Assembly: GCA_942492925.1 (NCBI GenBank) | Contig: OW818641.1 | Location: 1,054,001 to 1,118,000 of the forward strand | Reading direction: 5' to 3' | Origin: QZKY01 sp942492925 | Lineage (GTDB): Bacteria; Pseudomonadota; Gammaproteobacteria; Burkholderiales; Burkholderiaceae_D | DNA length: 64,000 bases | Shown here: positions 33,254 through 41,106 of the stretch, one piece after another | Numbering within the stretch: position 1 is the stretch's first letter | Layout of the letters: every line of letters starts with the position of its first letter | Made by a program: the position numbers and the translations under genes | Notes under the pieces: generated by a model | Told to the model about the DNA's origin: nothing | The model's input: the letters and a program-made list of their open reading frames with translations, nothing else | Databases searched by the model: none

Positions 33254-33676
33254 TTATTGCCAAAAAGTTTTGGACGGATCTGCAATCAGATATTCCACCA
33301 GAGGTCTGAGTGCATCGGAGCGATGATGCAGGCTCCAGGTATTGTCAGTATGGTTTTTCCCGAATAATTTCCAGGATGAGGAAGCGTCTTCATATTCGAT
33401 TAGGGCGATGTCGATTAAGTGACCGTCGGATGCGATTGAGCGCGAGCAGCACGGGCTGGTGATGTGATAGCCCTTGGCGGTTGGGGCAATGCTGACGGTG
33501 ACGTAACGATAACGCTCGCGTTTTTCCAGCATCCGTTTCAGACGGCGCAAGTCGAACTCGTTGGGTTGCGAGCCTGTTACAGGCAGGGCTGACGAGAGGG
33601 GCGTAAAAATGACAGGTGAGAGCATTGTCATCGTTTTCTCTTTTTTTCGGTTGGGTTGCGTCAGTGGTGTATTCAT
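33254..33676 (-). CDS. DUF3024-like protein in the nifB operon
   Basis: 140 residues from ATG 33676, or 125 from ATG 33631; neither has a strong ribosome site. The core FDLRRLKRMLEKRERYRYV, the segment ITSPCCSRSIASDGHLIDIA with two adjacent cysteines, and the C-terminal DPSKTFWQ resemble what I recall of the DUF3024 family. No function is known to me. It lies between nifZ (4-base gap) and nifT, so it is expressed with the nifB operon. Confidence 0.6.
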   Translation of the reverse strand: MNTPLTQPNRKKEKTMTMLSPVIFTPLSSALPVTGSQPNEFDLRRLKRMLEKRERYRYVTVSIAPTAKGYHITSPCCSRSIASDGHLIDIALIEYEDASSSWKLFGKNHTDNTWSLHHRSDALRPLVEYLIADPSKTFWQ

Positions 33677-33680
33677 TCGA

Positions 33681-33959
33681 TCAGTCGATATAGTCCAGCG
33701 ATTCCAGTTCGCGTTTTTTCATGCCGACGCGATAGCCGTTTTCCACATATTCCACGCCATAGATGTAAAACTGCTGCAAAAAAGTGCCGATGCTGGCGAC
33801 GTAGCCGACGGCCCCTTTTTTGACCAGCACTTCGCCGATTTCCTTTCCCGGAAAGGTGCCGTCGTTTTTTATGTTGATCCTGCAACGCACCTTTTCGCCA
33901 TATTCAAAATGCGGCGGACGGTCGATTTCGATGATGTCACTGTCGCGGGCGATTTTCAT
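33681..33959 (-). CDS. nifZ: nitrogen fixation protein NifZ
   Basis: 92 residues; start ATG 33959 after CGGAGCACTCTCACC. NifZ assists maturation of the second P-cluster in NifDK. Conserved features seen are the N-terminal PPHFEYGEKVRCRINIKNDG segment, the GTFPGKEIGEVLVKKG turn and VGYVASIGTFLQQFYIYGVE. It lies 21 bases after the ferredoxin gene. Confidence 0.9.
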   Translation of the reverse strand: MKIARDSDIIEIDRPPHFEYGEKVRCRINIKNDGTFPGKEIGEVLVKKGAVGYVASIGTFLQQFYIYGVEYVENGYRVGMKKRELESLDYID

Positions 33960-33980
33960 GGTGAGAGTGCTCCGTGATGG

Positions 33981-34199
33981 TTATGCTTGATAGCGAGGCA
34001 GGGAATCATCGATGGCAATGGTTTTCTTCCCCGGGCAGGTGGCAACGCATTGCGGCTGATCAAAATTTCCAATGCACTCCGTACATTTTTTGGGGTTGAT
34101 CACAAACAGTCCCGCTTTTTCCCGAATGGCATTGTTCGGGCAAGCAAGTTCGCAAGCCGAACAACCGCTGCACAAGGCTTCATTGATTTTGTAAGGCAT
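33981..34199 (-). CDS. fdxN: 2[4Fe-4S] ferredoxin, FdxN type
   Basis: 72 residues from ATG 34199, which follows AAGGAGGAGTG; an in-frame GTG at 34202 is not preferred. Cysteine sets are CSGCSACELACP near residues 10-21 and CTECIGNFDQPQCVATCP in the second half, the longer spacing typical of ferredoxins next to nifB. It is a likely electron donor to the radical-SAM protein NifB. Only 13 bases separate it from nifB. Confidence 0.9.
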   Translation of the reverse strand: MPYKINEALCSGCSACELACPNNAIREKAGLFVINPKKCTECIGNFDQPQCVATCPGKKTIAIDDSLPRYQA

Positions 34200-34212
34200 C
34201 ACTCCTCCTTAA

Positions 34213-35742
34213 TTAAGCAGCCGAAACATAGGCGCCCTGCCTGATTTGCGCATCGCCGCGCGGCATGTGCACCATTTCGCCGCCGGTAATTTTGGCCAAG
34301 TAGGATTTGAAATAGGCAAGCACGCCTGCTTCGATATATTCAAACGCCTGGTCTTCAACGGGCTCGATGCCCGATGCTTTCAATTCATGTTGCGGACAGG
34401 CGCCGATCTTGGCGGCGAGTACGGCATGGCAATCGTTCAGGGCGCGCAAAATATTGGGCAGCACTTCTTCATTGTCATATCCGCCCTGGCAATACAGGTC
34501 GACACGACGATGACCGATAAATTTTGCGCCGTGCATCGAGGCTTCAAAAATCTGGAATTCCTTGGCGTGGCCAAAGTGCTGACTGATTTTTCCATCTCCC
34601 TTGCTTGCGACGGCAACCAGAATCGACACGTCTTCGTTTCCGTGCGCCATTTCCGAGAGTTTGGCCAGCGCTTTGTCCGCGCTGTCATGGCGAAGTGCTT
34701 CGACTCGGTTCAGGTAGTCTCGATGGAGCGTGGCATCGTAAGTCACTTCCATCGTATCGATTTTTTCTTGCGTGAATTCGGCGTTACGATCCTCTCCGAG
34801 CATGCCGACCGCATCAGCGCGACATTGCCGACAGTGACGCATTACGCGCATGTTGCCTTCGCACTGATCTTGCAAGGTTTTCAGTTCTTGCGCACTCGGA
34901 CCAGGAATGCCTTGCAATCCGAAAACGGTGCCGTGTTCCGGCGCGGAAATGAGGGGCATGATGTTGTGAATGAATGCCCCTTTCGCTTTCACGACCTTGT
35001 TTACTTCAACAAGGTGTTCGTCGTTAATGCCGGGAATCATGACTGAATTTACCTTGCAAAGAACGCCGCGCTCTGCCAGCATTTCCAAGCCCTTCATTTG
35101 CTGCTCGTGCAGGATGCGTGATGCCTCGATGCCGGTCCAGCGGCTGTTTTTGTAAAAAATCCACGGGTAGATTTTTTGGCCGATTTCCGGATCGATCATG
35201 TTGATTGTGATCGTGACATGCTCGATATTGAGTGCTTGTATCCGGCCCACGTATTCCGGCAACAGCAAACCGTTGGTCGAGAGGCAGAGTTTGATGTGCG
35301 GCGCGGCGGCGGCGATCATCTCGAAGGTGTCAAAAGTTTTGTCGCCGTTGGCGAGGGCATCGCCGGGGCCGGCAATGCCGACCACACTCATTTGGGGAAT
35401 TTTGCTGGCGACGGCCAGCACTTTTTTGGCGGCTTGTTCCGGCGTGAGTTTTTCACTCACCACACCGGGACGCGATTCGTTGGAACAATCGAACTTGCGG
35501 TTACAGTAGTTGCACTGGATATTGCAGGCCGGTGCCACAGCGACGTGCATGCGTGCAAAATGTTGGTGCGCGCCTTCGTTGTAGCACGGATGGTTTTTGA
35601 TCTTTTCCCAGATTTCGGGCGAGAGGTTCTCCTGCCCATTGGCGCCGCTATTCGATGCGCAGGAACTTCTAAGCCCACCAGCGCACCCGGCTGCTGGACC
35701 GCTCGATGCAGTTTGCATGAAAAAGGTTTTATGTGTCTGCAT
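34213..35742 (-). CDS. nifB: FeMo-cofactor biosynthesis protein NifB
   Basis: Radical-SAM enzyme that fuses Fe-S units and inserts carbide to make NifB-cofactor. The start ATG 35742 follows AAGGGGAACG, giving 509 residues. The radical-SAM ligands are Cys73, Cys77 and Cys80 (CNIQCNYCNRKFDC). The GIAGPGDALANGDKTF segment follows. The last 130 residues are a NifX-like cofactor-binding domain (LVAVASKGDGKISQHFGHA). It heads the operon nifB-fdxN-nifZ-DUF3024-nifT and is preceded by a near-consensus sigma-54 promoter and a NifA site. Confidence 0.96.
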   Translation of the reverse strand: MQTHKTFFMQTASSGPAAGCAGGLRSSCASNSGANGQENLSPEIWEKIKNHPCYNEGAHQHFARMHVAVAPACNIQCNYCNRKFDCSNESRPGVVSEKLTPEQAAKKVLAVASKIPQMSVVGIAGPGDALANGDKTFDTFEMIAAAAPHIKLCLSTNGLLLPEYVGRIQALNIEHVTITINMIDPEIGQKIYPWIFYKNSRWTGIEASRILHEQQMKGLEMLAERGVLCKVNSVMIPGINDEHLVEVNKVVKAKGAFIHNIMPLISAPEHGTVFGLQGIPGPSAQELKTLQDQCEGNMRVMRHCRQCRADAVGMLGEDRNAEFTQEKIDTMEVTYDATLHRDYLNRVEALRHDSADKALAKLSEMAHGNEDVSILVAVASKGDGKISQHFGHAKEFQIFEASMHGAKFIGHRRVDLYCQGGYDNEEVLPNILRALNDCHAVLAAKIGACPQHELKASGIEPVEDQAFEYIEAGVLAYFKSYLAKITGGEMVHMPRGDAQIRQGAYVSAA

Positions 35743-35804
35743 GAATCGTTCCCCTTGTTGCAGTTCATTGCACAAGACATCGGTGTGATGTGTGCAAAAA
35801 GATT

Positions 35805-35820
35805 AGCGAGATTCATGCCA
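35805..35820 (-). promoter_or_regulatory. sigma-54 promoter of nifB
   Basis: On the minus strand TGGCATGAATCTCGCT keeps GG and GC, with two changes from consensus. It is nearly the same as the nifA promoter at 37786-37801. Confidence 0.7.
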
Positions 35821-35913
35821 GATGAAATTTTTGTTGAAAATCAGTGGGTTGTTGTTTTTAAGCGAGCTTGCATGGTCGCGGCCGGTTTTTGCGCGATTGA
35901 ATTGTCCGGAGAT

Positions 35914-35929
35914 TGTAGGGAATGCGACA
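35914..35929. promoter_or_regulatory. NifA upstream activator site (nifB)
   Basis: Exact TGT-N10-ACA (TGTAGGGAATGCGACA), 93 bases upstream of the nifB -24 element. Confidence 0.82.
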
Positions 35930-36019
35930 AATTATGGGATGGCGCTACTTTGTGGACTGTTGTCACCCAGCGTATGCTGTGGTCCGGTGACTTTCTGTAT
36001 TTCTTGCGAGAATAGCGAC

Positions 36020-37735
36020 TCAAAATTTTTTAACCTCAATATCGTGCTTCATCAGCGCGTAAGCGATTTGCCGTGGCGTCAGATTGAGTAGGCGCGCGGC
36101 CTTGGCTTGCACCCAGCCGCACTGCTCCATCGCCCAGATAAGTTTGTCTCTTTCGCTCATGGAAGAGGGCGCTTTTGCCGGTGCCACGATCGGTGCTGCG
36201 GGTGTGTCTGGCGCGACCCACCCGGAATCAGGCTGCGGTTTTTCCGGGGGGATTTCCTTGATGGGAATAAGCACTTCTCTTTCGGGGGGGGCGCAGTCAA
36301 TGCCTCCTTTTGTTGGCTGTGGCATATGCAGAATTTTCCCCATGCATTTGTTTTGTTGGCAAAGCACATGAACATCCTGGACGACATCGCCGTTTGTCAT
36401 GGTGGCAGTACGTTCGATGCAGTTTTCCAGCTCGCGGACATTGCCGGGCCAACGGCATTGCGTGAATTGCCTCATTGCTTCGGGTGAAATGCGGAGCTGT
36501 CTGCGGTTTTCCCGATTGAAGATATCCAGAAAATGCTCGATCAAAAACGGAATGTCTTCTTTGCGATCGCGTAGCGGCGGAATGAAAATGCTCACGACGT
36601 TGATCCGGTAATACAAATCGGCACGAAAGCTGCCGTTGGCCACCGCTTCTTCCAGATTACGGTTGGTGGCGGTGATGAGACGCACATTCACTTTAATTGG
36701 CTTCGAGCCGCCGACGCGCTCGAATTCGCGTTCTTGCAGCACGCGCAGCAATTTGACTTGAAAGGCTGGAGAGATGTCACCGATCTCATCCAGAAACAAG
36801 GTGCCGCCATCCGCGAGCTCAAATCGCCCCTTGCGTTCAGTGTGTGCGCCGGTGAACGCGCCTTTTTCATGTCCAAAGAGTTCGGATTCCAACAGACTCT
36901 CCGAGAGCGCGGCGCAATTGATCTTGATGAAGGGGCCGTCCTTGCGCGGGCTGAGGAAGTGAATGGCCTTGGCAATCACTTCTTTGCCGGTGCCGCTTTC
37001 GCCGCGTAGCAGCACGGTGGATTTGCCTGGCGCGGATTGGTGCACTTCCGCGAAGACTTCCTGCATGGGTTTGGAATAACCGATGACGTTCTCCAGGCTG
37101 TATTTGCGCTTCAATGCTTTGACGAGGAGTTGTTTTTCTTCGAGCAATTGCGAGCGCTCGGCGAGGATGCTTCGGTTCAGTCGAACGGTTTGTCCGATCA
37201 AGCCAGCTATCATGGTCAGCAGGCTTACATCTTTGTCGAAAGCGTATTTGGTGCGGTCAGTGTCGATGCGCATGATCGAAAGTACGCCAACGGTCGAGTA
37301 TGCGGACTTGATGGGTACACCGATGTACACAACATTCTTCCCGTCGGCTTCTTCTCGCGATCCCAGCTTACTAACAAAAAGCGGTTCCTTGGAAATATCC
37401 GGAACAACGACTGGCGCGCCTGTTTTGTACACGCGCCCCGTAATCCCTTCGCCGATCTGGTAGCGTACATCGCGCAGGTTTTCTGCAGGGATGCCGCTTG
37501 CGCCCATTAGTTTCAGTTGTCCATTGTCGCCTTCCAGACAAATCATGCCGCGCCAGATGCCCAGATTGACGCTCAACAGATTCAACAATGCGCGAAAAAC
37601 TTTGTTGATATCCAGAGAGGCGCTCAATAATTTGCTGACTTCATAAATGGTACGTAGCTCGTCATCTTTTCCCATCTCAAGGGAGGCGGGTACGACATGT
37701 GCATCGAGGCCGGGTTTGCTGTTCTCGCGTGGCAT
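36020..37735 (-). CDS. nifA: nif-specific transcriptional activator NifA
   Basis: Sigma-54-dependent activator of the nif genes, 571 residues from ATG 37735. This start has GGAGTGGAG before it and lies downstream of the likely promoter; ATG 37771 is the alternative. A GAF domain (about 25-185) is followed by the AAA+ domain with Walker A GESGTGKE (245-252), the sigma-54 contact GAFTGAH (292-298) and Walker B (313-320). The motif C-x11-C-x19-C-x4-C is exact (Cys427, 439, 459, 464) and marks the oxygen-sensitive class that works without NifL. A proline-rich linker leads to a helix-turn-helix at about 540-565. It is divergent from the isc operon. Confidence 0.96.
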   Translation of the reverse strand: MPRENSKPGLDAHVVPASLEMGKDDELRTIYEVSKLLSASLDINKVFRALLNLLSVNLGIWRGMICLEGDNGQLKLMGASGIPAENLRDVRYQIGEGITGRVYKTGAPVVVPDISKEPLFVSKLGSREEADGKNVVYIGVPIKSAYSTVGVLSIMRIDTDRTKYAFDKDVSLLTMIAGLIGQTVRLNRSILAERSQLLEEKQLLVKALKRKYSLENVIGYSKPMQEVFAEVHQSAPGKSTVLLRGESGTGKEVIAKAIHFLSPRKDGPFIKINCAALSESLLESELFGHEKGAFTGAHTERKGRFELADGGTLFLDEIGDISPAFQVKLLRVLQEREFERVGGSKPIKVNVRLITATNRNLEEAVANGSFRADLYYRINVVSIFIPPLRDRKEDIPFLIEHFLDIFNRENRRQLRISPEAMRQFTQCRWPGNVRELENCIERTATMTNGDVVQDVHVLCQQNKCMGKILHMPQPTKGGIDCAPPEREVLIPIKEIPPEKPQPDSGWVAPDTPAAPIVAPAKAPSSMSERDKLIWAMEQCGWVQAKAARLLNLTPRQIAYALMKHDIEVKKF

Positions 37736-37785
37736 AGGCTCCACTCCATCGCTTTTAAGGAAGTTGCTCATCTTGATGGGCTTTG

Positions 37786-37801
37786 AGCAAGATTCATGCC
37801 G
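37786..37801 (-). promoter_or_regulatory. likely sigma-54 promoter of nifA
   Basis: On the minus strand CGGCATGAATCTTGCT keeps GG and GC with two changes from consensus, and differs from the nifB promoter at two positions. Transcription would start near 37775, favouring the nifA start at 37735. Confidence 0.55.
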
Positions 37802-37825
37802 CCCCAAATTAGTGAGTTAGGAAAG

Positions 37826-37841
37826 TGGCACAGCAATTGCA
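37826..37841 (+). promoter_or_regulatory. sigma-54 promoter of the isc operon
   Basis: TGGCACAGCAATTGCA matches the -24/-12 consensus exactly. The leader to iscR would be about 130 bases. Confidence 0.82.
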
Positions 37842-37864
37842 TAAAGAACTGTGAGGACATCTTT

Positions 37865-37880
37865 TGTCGGCAAAGCGACC
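37865..37880. promoter_or_regulatory. one-mismatch NifA site between nifA and iscR
   Basis: TGTCGGCAAAGCGACC has ACC in place of ACA but otherwise closely follows the nifH site. It is 64 bases upstream of the nifA -24 element and 24 bases downstream of the iscR -12 element. Confidence 0.5.
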
Positions 37881-37913
37881 ATGCAAGTCGGGCACAGCAC
37901 GAAAATTTAAGCT

Positions 37914-37923
37914 TTGGTATACT
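37914..37923 (+). promoter_or_regulatory. possible extended -10 sigma-70 promoter of iscR
   Basis: TTTGGTATACT contains an extended -10 (TG-N-TATACT, hexamer 37918-37923) without a clear -35 box. The following TTGACCAAAACGTTCAAC resembles an IscR binding site, which would allow feedback by IscR. Confidence 0.4.
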
Positions 37924-37979
37924 TGACCAAAACGTTCAACAATTAAGGTTATTACACCTATTTGCTGCTGGAGGATGTG

Positions 37980-38465
37980 ATGAGACTGACAACAAAAGGG
38001 CGCTTTGCAGTGACGGCCATGCTGGACTTGGCCATGCGACAAACCAAAGGTCCGGTGACACTGGCGGGCATCAGCGAACGGCAAGGGATTTCATTGTCAT
38101 ATCTGGAACAGTTATTTGGTAAACTGCGCCGCCACCAAATCGTGTCTTCGGTACGGGGGCCGGGCGGCGGCTATCGGCTGGCGCGCAAGAGTTCGGACAT
38201 CACGATGGCGGACATCATTTTTGCCGTGAACGAACCGATGGATACCACCATGTGCGGCGGGATCGGCAATTGTCATCACAAGAGTGAAGACGATCCCGAA
38301 AGGCGCTGCATTACCCACGACTTGTGGTCGGCCCTGAATATCCGGATTGTGGACTATCTGGATTCGGTAAGCTTGCAGGATTTGCTCGATCAGCAGCTGG
38401 AGAGAGAGCACGAAGAAAGCGTGAAGACTGTCAAAGCCACCCAACGCGCGGTGGCCATGGCTTAA
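37980..38465 (+). CDS. iscR: Fe-S cluster assembly regulator IscR
   Basis: Rrf2-family repressor that senses Fe-S status through a [2Fe-2S] cluster. The start ATG 37980 follows GGAGGATGTG, giving 161 residues; it begins MRLTTKGRFAVTAMLDLA. The winged-helix DNA-binding part includes SLSYLEQLFGKLRRHQIVSSVRG (about 38-60). Cluster ligands are Cys92, Cys98, Cys110 and His113. The spacing between the second and third Cys is 11 residues, longer than the 5 of E. coli IscR. It is the first gene of the isc operon, adjacent to and divergent from nifA. Confidence 0.92.
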   Translation: MRLTTKGRFAVTAMLDLAMRQTKGPVTLAGISERQGISLSYLEQLFGKLRRHQIVSSVRGPGGGYRLARKSSDITMADIIFAVNEPMDTTMCGGIGNCHHKSEDDPERRCITHDLWSALNIRIVDYLDSVSLQDLLDQQLEREHEESVKTVKATQRAVAMA

Positions 38466-38468
38466 AGA

Positions 38469-39746
38469 ATGGATAACAACATGAATCCGCTAAGAAAAAT
38501 GGATACAGAAAAGAACTTGATGGATTCCATCAAGGCGCCTCACTTCCCTGTTTATATGGATTACTCGGCGACGACGCCGATCGACCCGCGCGTGGCGGAC
38601 AAGATGATTCCCTATCTGCGCGAGCAGTTTGGCAATCCGGCGTCGCGCAGTCACCAGTATGGCTGGGAAGCGGAAAAGGCGGTCGAGGAAGCGCGCGGGC
38701 ATGTGGCCGCACTGGTGAATGCTGACCTGCGCGAAATCATCTGGACGTCGGGCGCAACCGAAAGCAACAACCTGGCACTCAAAGGGGCCGCCCATTTCTA
38801 CAGCAAGAAGGGCAAGCATATTATTACCGTGGCCACCGAGCACAAGGCCGTGCTGGATACGGTGCGCGAACTGGAGCGCCAGGGATTCGAGGCGACGTAC
38901 CTCGAGCCGCAGCCGAACGGCTTGATTACCATCGAGCAACTGGAAGCGGCGATCCGTCCCGACACGATTTTGGTGTCGGTGATGCTGGTGAATAACGAAA
39001 TCGGCGTGATTCAGCCCATCGACGCCATCGGCGAACTGTGCCGCAGCAAGGGCATCATCTTTCATTGCGATGCGGCGCAGGCGACCGGCAAGGTCGAGAT
39101 CGATTTGCAAAAGACCAAAGTCGATTTGATGACCTTTACTGCGCACAAGACGTATGGCCCGAAAGGGATTGGTGCGTTGTTCGTGCGTCGTCGACCGCGT
39201 GTGCGCATTGAGGCGCAAATGCATGGCGGCGGTCACGAGCAAGGCATGCGGTCTGGTACCTTGGCCACGCACCAGATCGTCGGCATGGGCGAAGCCTTCC
39301 GCATCGCGAAAGAAGAAATGGCAACCGAAATTCCGCGTATCAAGGCTTTGCGCGACAAGTTGCTCAAAGGTTTGATGGAGATCGAAGAAGTGTATGTGAA
39401 CGGCGATCTGGAACATCGCGTGCCGCACAATCTGAACGTAAGCTTCAACTATGTCGAAGGCGAATCGCTGATGATGGCGATCAGCGGGCTGGCCGTGTCT
39501 TCCGGTTCGGCGTGCACCTCGGCCAGCCTGGAACCGTCGTTCGTGTTGTGTGCTCTTGGGCGTAGCGCGGAGATGGCACACAGCTCGATCCGTTTCACAA
39601 TCGGTCGTTTTACGACGGAAGAAGAAATTGATTTCGCGGTAGCGCTGCTCAAGGAAAAAGTGGCGAAGCTGCGCGAGATGTCGCCGCTGTGGGAAATGTA
39701 CAAGGACGGCGTGGATATGTCCAAAATTCAGTGGGCCGCCCACTAA
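38469..39746 (+). CDS. iscS: cysteine desulfurase IscS
   Basis: PLP enzyme that takes sulfur from cysteine for Fe-S assembly. The frame gives 425 residues from ATG 38469; ATG 38484, 38508 or 38520 are possible because no clear ribosome site exists, and the first 27 residues exceed the usual N terminus. The PLP lysine is in TAHKTYGPKG (residue 227 in this numbering) and the catalytic cysteine in SSGSACTSASLEPS (residue 349). Sequence and C terminus (MSKIQWAAH) are of the IscS rather than classical NifS type. It is 3 bases after iscR. Confidence 0.94.
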   Translation: MDNNMNPLRKMDTEKNLMDSIKAPHFPVYMDYSATTPIDPRVADKMIPYLREQFGNPASRSHQYGWEAEKAVEEARGHVAALVNADLREIIWTSGATESNNLALKGAAHFYSKKGKHIITVATEHKAVLDTVRELERQGFEATYLEPQPNGLITIEQLEAAIRPDTILVSVMLVNNEIGVIQPIDAIGELCRSKGIIFHCDAAQATGKVEIDLQKTKVDLMTFTAHKTYGPKGIGALFVRRRPRVRIEAQMHGGGHEQGMRSGTLATHQIVGMGEAFRIAKEEMATEIPRIKALRDKLLKGLMEIEEVYVNGDLEHRVPHNLNVSFNYVEGESLMMAISGLAVSSGSACTSASLEPSFVLCALGRSAEMAHSSIRFTIGRFTTEEEIDFAVALLKEKVAKLREMSPLWEMYKDGVDMSKIQWAAH

Positions 39747-39756
39747 TATAATAGAT

Positions 39757-39794
39757 CCCCTCTCCCTTGAGGGAGAGGGCTAGGGTGAGGGTGA
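39757..39794. repeat. REP-like palindrome between iscS and iscU
   Basis: A 9-base-pair stem CCCTCTCCC/GGGAGAGGG with TTGA loop is followed by CTAGGGTGAGGGTGA. This is a widespread dispersed repeat type in proteobacteria. It could act as an mRNA stability element within the operon. Confidence 0.7.
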
Positions 39795-39839
39795 CCGCAC
39801 AAAAGTGTGTGCCATCCCAAAAGTAAAACAGGAGCTTAG

Positions 39840-40241
39840 ATGTCTTATTCCGACAAACTCATGGATCACTATGAACACCCGCGCAATGTCGGGTCGTTCG
39901 AAAAGGGCGACGACACGGTCGGCACAGGCATGGTGGGCGCGCCGGCTTGTGGCGACGTGATGAAGTTGCAAATCAAGGTCAACGCGAGCGGCGTGATCGA
40001 GGATGCGCGTTTCAAGACGTATGGTTGCGGTTCAGCGATTGCGTCCAGCTCTCTGGTCACTGAGTGGATCAAGGGCAAAACCATCGATCAGGCACTGGCG
40101 ATCAAGAACTCGGATATTGCCGAAGAACTGGCGCTGCCGCCCGTCAAGATCCATTGTTCGATTCTGGCGGAAGACGCGATCAAGGCGGCGGTCAACGATT
40201 ACCGGGAAAAAAACCCGACAACTCATACGCAAAAGGCATGA
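39840..40241 (+). CDS. iscU: Fe-S cluster scaffold IscU
   Basis: 133-residue scaffold on which IscS-derived sulfur and iron form a [2Fe-2S] cluster. The start ATG 39840 follows AGGAGCTTAG. Ligand cysteines are Cys37, Cys63 and Cys106, with Asp39 conserved nearby (APACGDV). The LPPVK motif (99-103) recognised by HscA is intact. It is a single-domain IscU, not the longer modular NifU. Confidence 0.96.
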   Translation: MSYSDKLMDHYEHPRNVGSFEKGDDTVGTGMVGAPACGDVMKLQIKVNASGVIEDARFKTYGCGSAIASSSLVTEWIKGKTIDQALAIKNSDIAEELALPPVKIHCSILAEDAIKAAVNDYREKNPTTHTQKA

Positions 40242-40242
40242 T

Positions 40243-40566
40243 ATGGCAGTGACATTGACAGAAAGAGCGGCGAAACATGTGGCGCGTTTTCTTGAAAAGC
40301 GCGGCAAGGGCATCGGCTTGCGTTTTGGGGTGCGGACGACCGGATGTTCCGGGATGGCGTACAAACTGGAATACGTGGATGTTGCCGATTCGGAAGATCA
40401 GGTTTACGAATCGTACGGCGTCAAAGTCTTCGTGGACTCGAAAAGTTTGCCGTATATCGATGGCACGGAGCTGGATTATGCGCGTGAAGGCTTGAACGAA
40501 GGCTTCAAGTTTTTTAATCCGAACGTCAAGGATAGCTGCGGTTGTGGCGAGAGCTTCAAGGTGTAA
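40243..40566 (+). CDS. iscA: A-type Fe-S carrier IscA
   Basis: 107-residue A-type carrier; the start ATG 40243 lies one base after the iscU stop and follows AAAAGGCATG. The three cluster cysteines are Cys35 (TTGCSGMAY), Cys99 and Cys101 (DSCGCGESF). It transfers clusters to apoproteins or supplies iron. Tight linkage to iscU and hscB shows it is the operon copy. Confidence 0.95.
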   Translation: MAVTLTERAAKHVARFLEKRGKGIGLRFGVRTTGCSGMAYKLEYVDVADSEDQVYESYGVKVFVDSKSLPYIDGTELDYAREGLNEGFKFFNPNVKDSCGCGESFKV

Positions 40567-40589
40567 AGCCAACGCCGCCGGAATTTCGC

Positions 40590-41105
40590 ATGCAAAACCA
40601 TTTTGACCTTTTTCGTCTGCCGCAGCGTTTCGCACTGGATGCGCGAGCGCTTGATGTTGCTTATCGCGATATTCAGGGGCAGGTACATCCGGATCGTTTT
40701 GTGCATGCGGGCGATGCCGAAAAGCGCGTGGCCATGCAATGGGCAACACGTGCGAACGAGGCGTACCAGACCTTGAAGAATCCGCTGAAACGTGCGGCTT
40801 ACCTGTGCGAATTGAACGGCACCGACTTGCATGTCGAGTCGAATACCGCGATGGCACCCGCATTTTTGATGCAGCAAATGGAATGGCGTGAAGCACTGGA
40901 AGAAATTCAGTCGAAAAAAAACATGCCAGCACTGGACGAATTGAACGCCCATTGGCGCAAGGCGCGCAACGAATTGATGCAAAAGACAGAAGCCTGTTTG
41001 AACGTGAATGACTTTGTTCAGGCGGCGCAAGATGTCAGGCAATGGATTTTCCTGGAAAAATTCGGGGAAGAATTGCGCGACGCTTATGAAATGATGGAAA
41101 GCTGA
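40590..41105 (+). CDS. hscB: co-chaperone HscB
   Basis: J-type co-chaperone that brings IscU to HscA. The start ATG 40590 gives 171 residues; an upstream extension overlapping iscA is not used. The N-terminal J domain carries the HPD tripeptide (QVHPDRF near residue 31), followed by a helical C-terminal domain with acidic and hydrophobic patches that bind IscU. The stop lies one base before hscA. Confidence 0.93.
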   Translation: MQNHFDLFRLPQRFALDARALDVAYRDIQGQVHPDRFVHAGDAEKRVAMQWATRANEAYQTLKNPLKRAAYLCELNGTDLHVESNTAMAPAFLMQQMEWREALEEIQSKKNMPALDELNAHWRKARNELMQKTEACLNVNDFVQAAQDVRQWIFLEKFGEELRDAYEMMES

Positions 41106-41106
41106 A

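Noticed and set aside
38490..39743. Minus-strand frame of 417 codons
   Set aside because: It mirrors iscS, whose motifs are clear; the antisense protein is histidine/arginine-rich noise.
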